Origin: Mesorhizobium sp. WSM3862
Lineage (GTDB): Bacteria; Pseudomonadota; Alphaproteobacteria; Rhizobiales; Rhizobiaceae
Assembly: GCF_002294985.1 (NCBI RefSeq)
Contig: NZ_NSGE01000002.1
Location: forward strand, 124,001-188,000
DNA length: 64,000 nt
Direction of reading: 5' to 3'
Part shown: piece by piece, positions 50,715-60,236 of the stretch
Position numbering within the stretch: position 1 is the stretch's first letter
How the letters are laid out: every line of letters starts with the position of its first letter
Made by a program: the position numbers and the translations under genes
Notes under the pieces: model-generated
The model's input: the letters and a program-made list of their open reading frames with translations, nothing else
Told to the model about the DNA's origin: nothing
Databases searched by the model: none

Positions 50715-53700
50715 GGCTCCGGCGACTTGATCTCATCCGCTATGGCAAGTTCACCGACAGGACGATCGACTTCGGGCCGAAACCGGAATCCGGTCCCGAC
50801 CTGCATATCGTGTTCGGCCTGAACGAGGCCGGCAAGTCGACCGCGCTTTCCGGCTATCTCGACCTGCTGTTTGGCATCGAGGAACGCAGCCGCTACAATT
50901 TCCTGCACGAGTACAGCGCGATGCGCATCGGCGGGGTGCTCGAACTCGGCGGCGCGGAGCACACGTTCACACGCACGAAGCAGCGCACCAACTCATTGTT
51001 GAACACGACTGGCCAACCGGTCAGCGAAATGGCGATATCAGCACATCTCGCGGGGCTGTCTCGCGACGCATACGAGACCATGTTTTCGTTGGACGACGAA
51101 ACGCTGGAAGCAGGTGGAAAATCAATCCTGGAATCGCGCGGCGACCTGGGCAAGCTGCTGTTTACGGCCAGCGCCGGCCTCGGGCACGCAAGTGATACAT
51201 TGAGCGTACTCGAGGCCGAAGCGGACACGCTCTATCGCAAGCAGGCACACGGAACCGAGCTTGCGCTGCTCAAGAAGCGGCTTGCGGAACTGAAGGCCGG
51301 TAAGGACGCGATCGACACCTTGGCGTCGACTTATGAGAGCCTTGAAGCCGAGCGTCTCGACGCGACAGAAAAATACGACCGCAGCATCGCCGAACGGTCG
51401 GTGCTGTCGGCTGGGCTCGATACCATCGCGAAGTATCTTCGCGCGATCCCGATCCTTGCCGATATCCGACGTAAGGAAGCCCAACTGGCCGACTTGCCTG
51501 AGATCGCATCACCGTCACGGACCTGGACGGGCAGTGTCGCCGACATGATCGAGACCGACGCCAGTCTGAGAACGCGGCTGTCCGCGAGCGTGGACGAGCT
51601 CGAGCGGGTTACGACGAAAATCGGCTCGGTCGATGTGGACGCGGTGATCCTTGCGATTTCCGAACGGGTTCGCGGCCTGGCTGACCGCAAGGTGCGCCAC
51701 GTCTCAGCCGGCTTGGACTTGCCAAGTCGCAGGACGGAGCTGCAAATCCTCGACAATGCAGTGGCAAGTTGCCTTGCCGCCCTTGGAAGGTCCTCCGAGC
51801 CGGACCCTGCCAAACTGCTTTTGCCTGCTGCAACCGTTGGTGCCGTTCGCACCATGGTCGAGCAGCGATCCGGGATCGTTACCAGCGTGCGCGTCGCGCG
51901 CGACGAGGCCGCGGCAGCCGCTGATGCGCTTCAGGCGGCACGCGAGCGGGTCGGCGAAGAACGGGCCGTGCCCGAGCCCGCCAGGGCAAGGCTGGCCTCG
52001 GCATTGTCGACGGCAAAGGCCAGTGGCCACCTAAGGGAAATCAAGGCGGCACGCGAGGCCGTGGATGCCGGCGCAATTCGATGGGAGGCCGCGATCGCGC
52101 GCTTGCATCCCTGGTCGGGAGATGCTCAGGCATTGGCCAGGATCGCCATTCCGAATGCTGGACAGCTTGGCGCATGGAAGGCGCTTGCAGCAGAGCTCGG
52201 GAAGAGCAGGGGCGTCGTTTCCGAACGTCTTGCCGAGCACCAGGGCAATCACGACTTGCTTTCGGTGCGGCTGGATGCCCTTCGCGCCTCGGTCGATGTC
52301 ACCGACGATGAAGCCGCCGCCGTCATTCGTCGCGCCCGGGACGAGGCCTGGGCACGGCATCGCGATGATCTCACTGGGGACACGGCGGACGAGTTCGCGG
52401 CAGCACTGGCTCGAGATGACAGTGTCGGAGCAGGCCGTCTGGCCAACGCGCGGGAGCTCGTTGAGATTCGCACGGCAAGCCGCAGCCTCGCTGAAACCGC
52501 TGCCACCATCGCGCATGCGCGCGACCAACTTGCACGCAACAGCTCGGACCGGGAGGCCATACTCTCGGAAATTCGCGCAGCGGTAAGAGAGCTATTCGGA
52601 GGGTGCCTGGAAATTTCCTCCGAACGGCTGATTGAGCTGATCGAGAATCGCATTGCTGGCCGGATCGAAGCGCTCGCGGCCTGGGATGAGATCGAGCTTG
52701 CCCGCAAGAAAGCCGAGCGGGCGGTTGATGAGAGAGACCAAATACGCCTGGAGCTGAGTGGGGCTCTGGCGAGTGTCGGCGTCGGTTCAGATCCCGCCGA
52801 CAGCCTTGAGACGGTCATGGCCGTGGCAGAGTTGTTCCTTGACAGGCAATTCAAGGTGGACGCTGAGCGTACCGAGACGCTCAAAACGGTTAGCACACGG
52901 CAAGAGGATCTGGCCGCCAGGCGGCGAGCCGTCGACGTGGCAGAGCGACGTGAGGACGAATGGCTGGCCGGCGTTGCCGAAGCGCTCAAGGGCACCTGGC
53001 TCGAGAGCGGCATATCGGCGGCCGGCGTCGGCAGCGTCCTCGATCAAATGGCTGAACTGTCCAAGAGTCTTCAAGACCTGGACGCCATGCAGCTCCGCAT
53101 CGAGAAGATGGAGGCGGACAGAGACAATTTCCTGGTCGAGGTCAATGCCGTTGCAGCCGAGGCGGGCGAGGTGGCCGACAACGAAGAACCGGAACAGCTA
53201 GCGATCCGGCTTGCCGAGCGCCTGGAGCGCGCCGAACGCACGCGCGAGGCGAAGGCAAATCTCGTCAATGACCTGCAGCGCCTGCAGGAAGCGCGTGAGA
53301 TCCTCGATGCTGAAATTTCGGCACATGAGCGCAGCAAGAACGAGGTCCTGAGCGTCTTTGGCGTATCCACCCTATCCGAAGTCGTGCAACGAGACGAACT
53401 CCTGCGCGACAGGGATCGCCTGCGCGCTGCGGTCGCCGAACTCGAGGAGCAGGTGTCGGCCGAGCTCGCGGTGGAAGGGTTCGAGCAGGCGCGTTCGATA
53501 TTGGATGTTCTCGATCTGAATAGCCTGGCCATCGAGAAGGCTGAAGGCGAGCAACGGCTTCGGGATCTTGACGAAGCGATACAGCAACAACTCATTCGGC
53601 AGACGCGAGCGGCCGACAAGCTGGACGATATCGGCGGCGACAGCGCTGTTGCCCGCATAGATGCCGAACGGCGCACCGTCCTTCTGGAGATCGAAGAAAA

Positions 53701-54181
53701 GGCCATCCGCTACATCGAGCTGAAACTGGGCGTCATGGCCGCCGGGAACGCTCTGCGCGTCTATCGGGAGCGCCATCGCTCCGGAATGATGGCGCGGGCA
53801 TCCGACGCTTTCGCGCTTATGACGCGTGGCCAGTACTCAGGCCTGACAACCCAACCGGTCAAGGGTGGCGAAGTGCTCATCGCATTACAGCGCGACGGGC
53901 AGTCCAAGGTCGCGGACGCGTTGTCGAAGGGCGCGCGTTTTCAGCTCTACCTGGCACTCAGGCTTGCGGGATACTACGAGTTCGCCCAGCTTCGACCCTC
54001 GGTGCCATTCATCGCCGATGATATCATGGAAACCTTCGACCATGTCCGGTCAGAGGAGGTTTTCCGGTTGTTTGGAGAGATGGCGAGTGCCGGTCAGGTA
54101 ATCTACCTCACGCATCATCAGCACCTGTGCGAGATCGCCAAGACTGTTGTGCCGGGCGTAGCGATCCATGAGCTCGGATGA
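50711..54181 (+). CDS. YhaN/SbcC-like SMC ATPase
   Basis: 1156-residue partner ATPase of the YhaO-like nuclease. The N-terminal head has Walker A IVFGLNEAGKST (~34-44) and the typical FGIEERSRYNFLHEY segment; two long coiled-coil arms rich in Glu/Arg/Ala run from ~180 to ~1000; the C-terminal head ends with ALSKGARFQLYLALRLAGYYEF (signature-like, ~1071), VPFIADDIMETFDHV (Walker B, ~1098) and LTHHQHLCEIA. It probably clamps DNA ends for nuclease action. The ATG overlaps the nuclease gene by 4 bp. The coding sequence is uniform and GC-rich, with no lesion. Confidence 0.86.
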   Translation: MRLRRLDLIRYGKFTDRTIDFGPKPESGPDLHIVFGLNEAGKSTALSGYLDLLFGIEERSRYNFLHEYSAMRIGGVLELGGAEHTFTRTKQRTNSLLNTTGQPVSEMAISAHLAGLSRDAYETMFSLDDETLEAGGKSILESRGDLGKLLFTASAGLGHASDTLSVLEAEADTLYRKQAHGTELALLKKRLAELKAGKDAIDTLASTYESLEAERLDATEKYDRSIAERSVLSAGLDTIAKYLRAIPILADIRRKEAQLADLPEIASPSRTWTGSVADMIETDASLRTRLSASVDELERVTTKIGSVDVDAVILAISERVRGLADRKVRHVSAGLDLPSRRTELQILDNAVASCLAALGRSSEPDPAKLLLPAATVGAVRTMVEQRSGIVTSVRVARDEAAAAADALQAARERVGEERAVPEPARARLASALSTAKASGHLREIKAAREAVDAGAIRWEAAIARLHPWSGDAQALARIAIPNAGQLGAWKALAAELGKSRGVVSERLAEHQGNHDLLSVRLDALRASVDVTDDEAAAVIRRARDEAWARHRDDLTGDTADEFAAALARDDSVGAGRLANARELVEIRTASRSLAETAATIAHARDQLARNSSDREAILSEIRAAVRELFGGCLEISSERLIELIENRIAGRIEALAAWDEIELARKKAERAVDERDQIRLELSGALASVGVGSDPADSLETVMAVAELFLDRQFKVDAERTETLKTVSTRQEDLAARRRAVDVAERREDEWLAGVAEALKGTWLESGISAAGVGSVLDQMAELSKSLQDLDAMQLRIEKMEADRDNFLVEVNAVAAEAGEVADNEEPEQLAIRLAERLERAERTREAKANLVNDLQRLQEAREILDAEISAHERSKNEVLSVFGVSTLSEVVQRDELLRDRDRLRAAVAELEEQVSAELAVEGFEQARSILDVLDLNSLAIEKAEGEQRLRDLDEAIQQQLIRQTRAADKLDDIGGDSAVARIDAERRTVLLEIEEKAIRYIELKLGVMAAGNALRVYRERHRSGMMARASDAFALMTRGQYSGLTTQPVKGGEVLIALQRDGQSKVADALSKGARFQLYLALRLAGYYEFAQLRPSVPFIADDIMETFDHVRSEEVFRLFGEMASAGQVIYLTHHQHLCEIAKTVVPGVAIHELG

Positions 54182-54465
54182 GGTTGGACTTTACTTGATG
54201 CGTTGCTGACATACCATGCTGTTCGATGTTTGCCCCTTAGCTATTCTAATCGACATTCCAAGCGCCGGCTTTGGCGTGCGCTTTGCGCAGCATGAGAGAC
54301 TTTCGTACGCCTGACGGCACCCGAAACCCTTCAGCTTTGCAGCCGTCCAGGCGGCATCAAACCGTTCCCAACAGCTGCCACACGTTCATGCGGTAAACAT
54401 CGCCAGTGAATGACGCCGCTAAACACCTTGGCCGTTCAGATGGACTTGGCGAAGAGGATCGTCGG

Positions 54466-55227
54466 ATGACGTTTATCGAAACCCGCGCCACGTTCACCGT
54501 ACGGGCTGCATTCGATACGGCGGTCAAGATGCGATATCCGGTGCTTGCGGTCGGCAAAGCCGGACTCGGAAAGACTGTAGCGCTCAACTGGATAGCCGCC
54601 CAAAGCGGAGCTGCCTATTGTGAGGTTGCGCAGCATACCAAGGCTATCAGGCCGATGTTCCTGATGCTGCATGACGCCAACGGCGTCCAAAGGGACAGCA
54701 AGCACACATACGATCTTGCGAAGGATTGCATGAATTTTTTGGGCGCCCGATACGGCCCGACGCTTCCGTTGCTGGTGGACGAATATCAGAACTTCACACC
54801 CACTGTTTTGCGGGAGCTGCTGCATCTTCAGGAGCGGTGCGGCTTCGCTTTACTGCTCGCCGGCAACACTCATCGGTTGGCGGGCACGAGGCGTGATACC
54901 CACGCTGTGGATCAGATCGAAAGCCGTATCGGTATGCGTTTCGAGATCGGGCAGCCGACGCGGGAGGACTGCGTGAGGATCGGCGCGGAACACAAAGTTG
55001 AGGGAGCCGACGCCTACGAGGCAATCGCCACCTACGGGCAAAACACCTCCCTTCGCGCGCTTTGCCATCTCCTCCAGAATTGCGCTGCCGGTACCAGCGG
55101 CTTCGGCAGCATTCGTCTTCCCCGGATAGAGACCACGCTTCGCGGCATGTCGTGCGGCAGCGATGTGCTCAGGCTTCTGCACGAGCGCCGAAACGACGCC
55201 GCAGACGACCTCCGCAGCCCGGCTTAA
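54466..55227 (+). CDS. Mu B/TniB-like transposition ATPase
   Basis: 253-residue AAA ATPase of the type that selects targets for DDE transposases: PVLAVGKAGLGKTVALNW (Walker A, ~26-37 of this start), LPLLVDEYQNFTPTVLREL (Walker B), FALLLAGNTHRLAG (sensor), then a helical domain ending in Arg-rich sequence. No matching MuA/TniA transposase gene is upstream: the preceding 280 bp have no transposase, and the gene begins after the YhaN-like stop. A probable transposon end (tandem TAATTCCGGAC) lies directly downstream, so this looks like the right-hand piece of a decayed transposon. The ATG at 54466 is chosen for GAGGA upstream; a GTG at 54406 is also in frame. Confidence 0.78.
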   Translation: MTFIETRATFTVRAAFDTAVKMRYPVLAVGKAGLGKTVALNWIAAQSGAAYCEVAQHTKAIRPMFLMLHDANGVQRDSKHTYDLAKDCMNFLGARYGPTLPLLVDEYQNFTPTVLRELLHLQERCGFALLLAGNTHRLAGTRRDTHAVDQIESRIGMRFEIGQPTREDCVRIGAEHKVEGADAYEAIATYGQNTSLRALCHLLQNCAAGTSGFGSIRLPRIETTLRGMSCGSDVLRLLHERRNDAADDLRSPA

Positions 55228-55254
55228 TTCCGGACAGCGACAGATAATTCCGGA
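55224..55254. repeat. Tandem TAATTCCGGAC repeat, probable transposon end
   Basis: Two copies of TAATTCCGGAC separated by AGCGACAGA lie just after the Mu B-like gene. Tandem end-repeats beside an ATPase gene are typical for Mu/Tn7-like transposons. No second end was found upstream within the window, which fits a truncated element. Confidence 0.5.
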
Positions 55255-55952
55255 CGGCACAGCGGAACTCCAGTCCACAGATCGCTTTCCCGCAGAGGGG
55301 GCACCCTGCGAACCTTGTGCTCTGGAAAGCTCAGGGCGTGATCGCGCCGGTTCATCGGATAACAACTTCATCATGACGTCACCTCGGGAAGCGATTGTTG
55401 ACGAAGGGGGTACGAGCTGCCGCGGTCGTTCACCCGGTCGAAAGGACCGAGTGTGGAGAAAGCTCTCCATCATGCAAGGCGAGAAGGTGCTGGCGTACTT
55501 CCTTGTCCGCTGCCGTGAGCCAATGAACACCGGCACGGCTAAGAGCGTGGCGCTTTGCGCATGCAGCCGCACATTGATGAGGGTGCGAGCCCGGACATGA
55601 CGCCGAACAGCTTTCTGAAGGCGGGCGAAGAAAGAACATCCTCCCGCCGCGTTCTATTCGATCATTTCACGCGGATCAGGAGATCGGCAAAGTCCAGAAA
55701 TCTGCAAGCCTTCGCCTTAGCGAAGAAACGCAAGGATCTGAGTAACTCCTGGCGCCAAGCACCGGCTTAATGACGTCTGCAGAAGGGTGTGGCGCTCGCC
55801 TGCGGTTCAGCGGACGAGAGCGTGAAACTCGTCGACCGATCGGACCGCGGCACACCCACCAGGTTGAAATTAAACGACGGCGATGTACATTCGCCGCTGC
55901 TGTTCTATGCCTCCCGGCCCCAAAATTCTGCGATGCCCCTCACCTGAAGCTA
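55255..55952. other. 700-bp stretch without recognisable genes
   Basis: Frames up to ~145 codons on the + strand (55163-55600 region) have no family resemblance, weak initiation sites and biased composition. It may hold degraded transposon cargo. The right end carries the 3' flank of the ABC exporter gene. Nothing else is seen. Confidence 0.4.
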
Positions 55953-58109
55953 TTAGCTGGATACGGTTTGCGCTCGCCACAAGCGGGCGTAGGCGCCTTC
56001 ACTTGTCACCAGATCAGCATGCTTTCCCTCCCCGACGATCCGCCCCTTGTCCAAGACCACTATTTTGTCGGCCCCACGGATCGTGCTCAGTCGATGAGAG
56101 ATGACGACGATAGTCTTGCCGTCCCGACACAGATCCTCAACCACTCGCAGGACAAACGCCTCGGCGACGGAGTCGAGCGAGGACGTCGCTTCGTCGAGGA
56201 TCAGGATCTCTGGATCCCGGTACAGAGCCCGAGCCAACGAAAGGCGCTGCTTCTCGCCCCCGGAGAGCCGTACGCCGTTTTCGCCTAGATAGGCCTGAAA
56301 GCCGCCGGGCCAGCGCTCGATCACCTCCCGCAGCCCTGTTTGATCGCAGATTTGGAGGACCTTTTCGATGTCCGGCTCGAACTCGCCAAGGGCGATGTTG
56401 TCGATCACCGAGCCCGAGAACACATCGATCGATTGCGGCACTGCAGCGACAACCTTGCGCAGGGACACGGTCGACAGGTCCTGGAGGGCATAATGGCCGA
56501 TCCGGATGTGTCCACCCTCAAGCGGGTAGACATTTTGCAGCAGCGCCGCAAGCGTGCTCTTGCCCGAGCCGCTTTCCCCCACCACCGCTGTCATTTCGCC
56601 CCGGCGGAAGGTGACGCTAAGATCCTCGAAAAGCTCGAGCTGGCTACCATAGCGGAACGTGACCTTCTCCAGGTGGATGTCGCCAATGTCGGATTTGTCG
56701 GCATCGATGCCCCCACCGCTTTCGGGCTCTAGGTCGAAGATCTCGAACAGGCGATCCGCCGCGATAAAAGCATCCTGAACGATCCGGTTGGTCTGGATCA
56801 GACTGGCAATCGGCCGGGTGATATAGCCCAGCAAGGTATAGCAGGAGAGTAATTCGCCAGGCGTGACGGTTTGATCGAGGGCAAGTGTCGTTCCGAACCA
56901 CATCAGCACGATGGTGAATACAATTGCGAGGAATGTCGAGGTGCTGTCTCCGAAGATCGAGATCAGGCCGGAGCTGTAGACGGAGTGCAGCATCTTGATG
57001 AAGCGCGTCTCCACCTTAAAGTTGGCGAAGCTCGCCACGCCGGAGATCTTGATTGTGGAGACAGCTCCGAGTGATTCCACCAGTTGTGTCTCTAATTCGG
57101 CAGCGTTCTCCATTACGGCTCGCTGACGATTCCTATTCAGCCGGTTGATGATCCAATAGACCGAGAGGTACAAGGGGATGGAGGCCGCCACGACCAAGGC
57201 GATCTTCCACGAGTAGATGAACATCAGCCCTAACGAGAACAATATTGTTAGCACGTCAACGAACATGTTGATCGAGACGTCGTTCAGGAAGCTCCTGATC
57301 TTCACTGCGTCATTCATGCGGGAAATGATTTCGCCCATGCGCATGCTGTCGAAGAACTTCTGAGGCAGGCTTAGGATGTGATTGTAGTAGCCGAGGATTA
57401 GGTGGACGTCGATCTTCTGCCCCGTTTGCAGGACGAGCCGGTTTCTGAGGAGATTGATTAGGATCTGCACAACCAAGATCAAGAGCATGGCGACGCTCAT
57501 CAGGTTGAGTAGATTGCGGTTGCCCGCTGTAATCACATGGTCGACGATCTTCTGGACGTAAATGGCAGTCGAGAGGCCAAGGATCGTCGTCACCAGCGCC
57601 CCCGCGAGAGCCTGCGCCATCGCCGCCTTGTGTGGCGCAAGCAGACGCGCGAAGCGACCTAGGGGTGAGGTGGTCTCGTCGCGGCCTTTGAAGGTGTCTG
57701 CCGGAACAAGGAGCACCAGGGCGCCGGTCCATTGCTTTTTGAATTCCTCGTGCGCCAGCTTGCGGATTTCACCGTAGGCTGGGTCCATGACGATGACCCA
57801 CCTGGCGTTGATCGCCTGGACTACGACGAAGTGATGCAGGACCTCGCTGACGATTAGGTGCGCGATGGCGGGCTTGGGGATCTTGTATAGGCTGTCGAAA
57901 CCACCCTTTACCCCCTTGGCAACGAAGCCCAGCTTCCGGGCCGCTTCCATGAGGCCCAGCACAGTAGTGCCGGAGCGGCCGGTCGAGGCATACTGGCGGA
58001 TTCGCGACAAGGGCAGCTTGTAGCCATAGAAGGCCGCGACGGAAGCAAGGCTGGCGGCCCCGCAATCCGTGATGTCGCGCTGCTTGAACTTGATAATCTT
58101 GCTCGACAT
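55953..58109 (-). CDS. Peptidase-containing ABC transporter (C39 domain) for double-glycine peptides
   Basis: 718-residue bacteriocin/microcin-type exporter. The N-terminal C39 peptidase domain has the catalytic cysteine in RDITDCGAASLASVAAFYG (Cys16) and a histidine in EVLHHFVVVQA; it removes leaders after Gly-Gly. The membrane domain (~165-440) has about six helices, followed by an ABC domain with GESGSGKST (Walker A), LSGGEKQRLSLARAL (signature) and ILILDEATSSLD (Walker B). It acts in the inner membrane with the HlyD-like adaptor encoded 31 bp upstream on the same strand. Three double-glycine peptides are encoded just beyond, making a complete export cluster; no outer-membrane channel is present (a TolC elsewhere would be needed). 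Confidence 0.9.
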   Translation of the reverse strand: MSSKIIKFKQRDITDCGAASLASVAAFYGYKLPLSRIRQYASTGRSGTTVLGLMEAARKLGFVAKGVKGGFDSLYKIPKPAIAHLIVSEVLHHFVVVQAINARWVIVMDPAYGEIRKLAHEEFKKQWTGALVLLVPADTFKGRDETTSPLGRFARLLAPHKAAMAQALAGALVTTILGLSTAIYVQKIVDHVITAGNRNLLNLMSVAMLLILVVQILINLLRNRLVLQTGQKIDVHLILGYYNHILSLPQKFFDSMRMGEIISRMNDAVKIRSFLNDVSINMFVDVLTILFSLGLMFIYSWKIALVVAASIPLYLSVYWIINRLNRNRQRAVMENAAELETQLVESLGAVSTIKISGVASFANFKVETRFIKMLHSVYSSGLISIFGDSTSTFLAIVFTIVLMWFGTTLALDQTVTPGELLSCYTLLGYITRPIASLIQTNRIVQDAFIAADRLFEIFDLEPESGGGIDADKSDIGDIHLEKVTFRYGSQLELFEDLSVTFRRGEMTAVVGESGSGKSTLAALLQNVYPLEGGHIRIGHYALQDLSTVSLRKVVAAVPQSIDVFSGSVIDNIALGEFEPDIEKVLQICDQTGLREVIERWPGGFQAYLGENGVRLSGGEKQRLSLARALYRDPEILILDEATSSLDSVAEAFVLRVVEDLCRDGKTIVVISHRLSTIRGADKIVVLDKGRIVGEGKHADLVTSEGAYARLWRAQTVSS

Positions 58110-58140
58110 AGCGGCTCGCTGACTGTTTGGAAATGGAGAA

Positions 58141-59346
58141 TCAGTGGCTCGCCAGGAGCGGATTGAGCCAATCGTCGACCTCGTTGTACAGGAGTTCCAG
58201 GACAGTGCGGTCGCCCAGGAGGAAGCGGGCCCGGACGGTCATGCCTTTCTTCAGGTTACCGATGAGCCCGTGCTTGAGGGCGAGATGGCGGCGAGAGAGC
58301 GCGCAGCGGACCTTAAAGACCAGGCTCCCGTCGTGCAGCGTGAAGTCGTGCGCTACTTCGAGCACCGTCGCGTCAATGACACCCCATTGATTGTAGTTAA
58401 AGGCATCTACTTGGAGACGCACCGACTGGCCGGGGCGCACAAAGCCGATGTCGTTGGGGGAAACGAAGATTTCCGCCACCAGTTCACCATCCGGCGAAAC
58501 CCAAGCGACGGTTTGACCGGCCTGGACGTAGCTGCTGGAAGTGAGGCCCGAGAATTGCTCGAGAGCGCCTGATACGGGGGCTCGAATGCGGGTCAGGTCC
58601 CGTTCGCTCTCAAGCTGATGCAAGGCGGCAGTGAGTTCCTCCAGGCGCAGGTTAACGTCGAACAGCTGCTGGTTCCATTCGGCGAATTTGCGCCGGGCGA
58701 GGATCTCGCCCTGGATCTCAACGTTCTGAAGTGCGAAGGCCTTTTCCTCAACGGCCTTTGCCGGTGCTACAGCAGAGGAGAGCAGTCGCTTAGCACGCTC
58801 AAGTTCCGCAGCCGCATTACCGCGGGCGTATTGGTTCTCCCGCAGCAGGTTGAGGAAATGGGCGCGCTCGGCCGTGGCGGACTCGGTCAAGAGGCGGATC
58901 GGGTCCTTGGCTTGCGTGCCGGAGGAGATCAGGGTTTCGAGGTCACTGGCAAAATCGCTCTTTGCGCGAATATCGCCTGTAAGCGCCCTGAGCTTTTCCT
59001 CAACCACCCCATCATCGAGGGCGAGGATCTCTTGCCCCTGAGCAACCAGGTCGTTTTCAACGGCAAGGATGCGGGAGATGCGTCCGGAGACGGGCGCGAC
59101 CAGCGGCGTCTTCTCGACGGTGGGTCGAATGATACCGGCACTTTGGAAAGATACCGTTACGGTGATGAAAGGCAGCGACGCCAAGGCCGCAGCCACCGAG
59201 AGCACAATAATCTTGTAGATGATCAAGGATCTCTCTGACCCTCGAGAAAGGATGCTCTCCGCGGTGCAGTTGGCGAGTTCAGGAATAAGTGAGATAATGA
59301 TGCAGATCTCGCTGGTTACAGTGATATTGACCGATGATGTTGCCAA
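58141..59346 (-). CDS. HlyD-family periplasmic adaptor
   Basis: ~400-residue membrane-fusion protein of the microcin-export type: one N-terminal membrane helix (SLIIYKIIVLSVAAALASLPFI, ~40-62), a biotinyl-lipoyl half PLVAPVSGRISRILAVENDLV, a coiled-coil hairpin (~110-250), the second half TRIRAPVSGALEQFSGL and a C-terminal domain (GQSVRLQVDAFNYNQWGVI). It links the ABC exporter to the outer membrane. Only a TTG at 59346 opens the frame cleanly; the true start may be slightly downstream, where no ATG exists until the helix, so the first ~25 residues are uncertain. It follows the GG-leader peptide at 59372-59485 by 25 bp and is probably co-transcribed with it. Confidence 0.87.
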   Translation of the reverse strand: MATSSVNITVTSEICIIISLIPELANCTAESILSRGSERSLIIYKIIVLSVAAALASLPFITVTVSFQSAGIIRPTVEKTPLVAPVSGRISRILAVENDLVAQGQEILALDDGVVEEKLRALTGDIRAKSDFASDLETLISSGTQAKDPIRLLTESATAERAHFLNLLRENQYARGNAAAELERAKRLLSSAVAPAKAVEEKAFALQNVEIQGEILARRKFAEWNQQLFDVNLRLEELTAALHQLESERDLTRIRAPVSGALEQFSGLTSSSYVQAGQTVAWVSPDGELVAEIFVSPNDIGFVRPGQSVRLQVDAFNYNQWGVIDATVLEVAHDFTLHDGSLVFKVRCALSRRHLALKHGLIGNLKKGMTVRARFLLGDRTVLELLYNEVDDWLNPLLASH

Positions 59347-59371
59347 TCATCCACCATGGCTTCGGCGCGTA

Positions 59372-59485
59372 CTACACCAGCGAAAGCCTACAGCAGAAAC
59401 TGAGGCTATCAGGACCACCCGAAGTTGATGATCCCGCTTCTCGGGCCGACTCGGTTAGGCCGTATACTGAGAGATCGGTATTCAT
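59372..59485 (-). CDS. Double-glycine-leader peptide, possibly frameshifted core
   Basis: 37-residue peptide. Its leader is nearly the same as that of the peptide at 60237-60392 (MNTDLSVYGLTESAR.. ending SSTSGG). The core after Gly-Gly is short, PDSLSFCCRLSLV, unlike the hydrophobic cores of its siblings. A one-base shift at the Gly-Gly would give a longer, more hydrophobic core (LIASVSAVGFRW...), so the core may be truncated by a frameshift. A weak AAGG site precedes the start. The gene lies 25 bp before the hlyD-like gene. Confidence 0.65.
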   Translation of the reverse strand: MNTDLSVYGLTESAREAGSSTSGGPDSLSFCCRLSLV

Positions 59486-59744
59486 TGTTTTACCTTTTCA
59501 AAAACGTTCAATGATGAATGTCGGCGGTTATTCTGCGCTCGGCAGCACTCGCCCCGCGCCTAAAGACGGCAAATACCAGTGCCGAATACCAGAATAGAGG
59601 CCAAAAAGGCGTTCTGTAGCTATTCCCAACCCAACTCAGAGTGCGTCGGCCGTACATCACGCTTCTTATGCGACAAACCAGACGACACCTGCCTGGAGGT
59701 GACCGAGGTCAACCCTAGGCAGTTGCTAATATTGTTTGATCGTC

Positions 59745-59909
59745 TTAATGATGCTTAAGATATCTTTCCAAGGCTGCGATAGCCAGTCCTAACGCAGCAA
59801 CTGCGCCAAATCCTGCCACCGCTGCCCAGAACCACCACCCTCCGGACGTTGCACATGCTTCTTCGCGCGTTAACTCGGTCACACCACAGGCTTGCGTATT
59901 GGTCTTCAT
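59745..59909 (-). CDS. Double-glycine-leader bacteriocin-like peptide
   Basis: 54-residue precursor: leader MKTNTQACGVTELTREEA ending CATSGG, then a 30-residue core WWFWAAVAGFGAVAALGLAI continuing to a basic ...RYLKHH end. Hydrophobic, Gly/Ala-rich cores of this type are typical of class II bacteriocins and microcins, and the leader should be cut after Gly24 by the C39 domain of the exporter. GAAAGGAGAAAA immediately precedes the ATG (strong ribosome-binding site). No immunity gene could be identified nearby. The block upstream is duplicated before the peptide at 60237. Confidence 0.78.
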   Translation of the reverse strand: MKTNTQACGVTELTREEACATSGGWWFWAAVAGFGAVAALGLAIAALERYLKHH

Positions 59910-59970
59910 TTTTTCTCCTTTCCTAGAGCTCGAAATCACAGGAGGAAGTAATAATGCACCGTAGCAGCGT

Positions 59971-60023
59971 GTGCCGCCGCACAACGAGATCATCAAAGGT
60001 CGTGCCAACTGTACAGGAAGCCG
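59971..60023 (-). repeat. Upstream block of the peptide at 59745 (copy A)
   Basis: About 50 bp with ATCATCAAAGGTCGTGCCAA and ACAGGAAGC (written on the + strand), lying 60-115 bp before the ATG at 59909. A closely similar copy lies at 60449-60500 at the same distance before the next peptide. On the - strand both can encode ASC..GT..D.L, so it could be promoter DNA or part of a small leader gene. Confidence 0.5.
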
Positions 60024-60236
60024 CAACAGCGCTCATCCATTTTGTTTCAACGGCTTCGTTGTGAGCGCTGCGGCACATCGAGGCGAACAGCACAGTGTCA
60101 CGAACTCGACAAAACCGACAAAGGCCTACCAAAGGTCGTTCTGATCGTCTGGACAGGATGCTCTCTCCATTGTAGCTGGATACGTCAGGGGAGGTAAGAT
60201 ATTGTTCCCTAGCCCAGCTAGTGACCAGTAGTAGGC

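Noticed and set aside
38082-54181. BREX locus
   Set aside because: A BrxD-like ATPase and Lhr-like helicase are present, but PglX methylase, PglZ phosphatase, BrxA/B/C genes are not.
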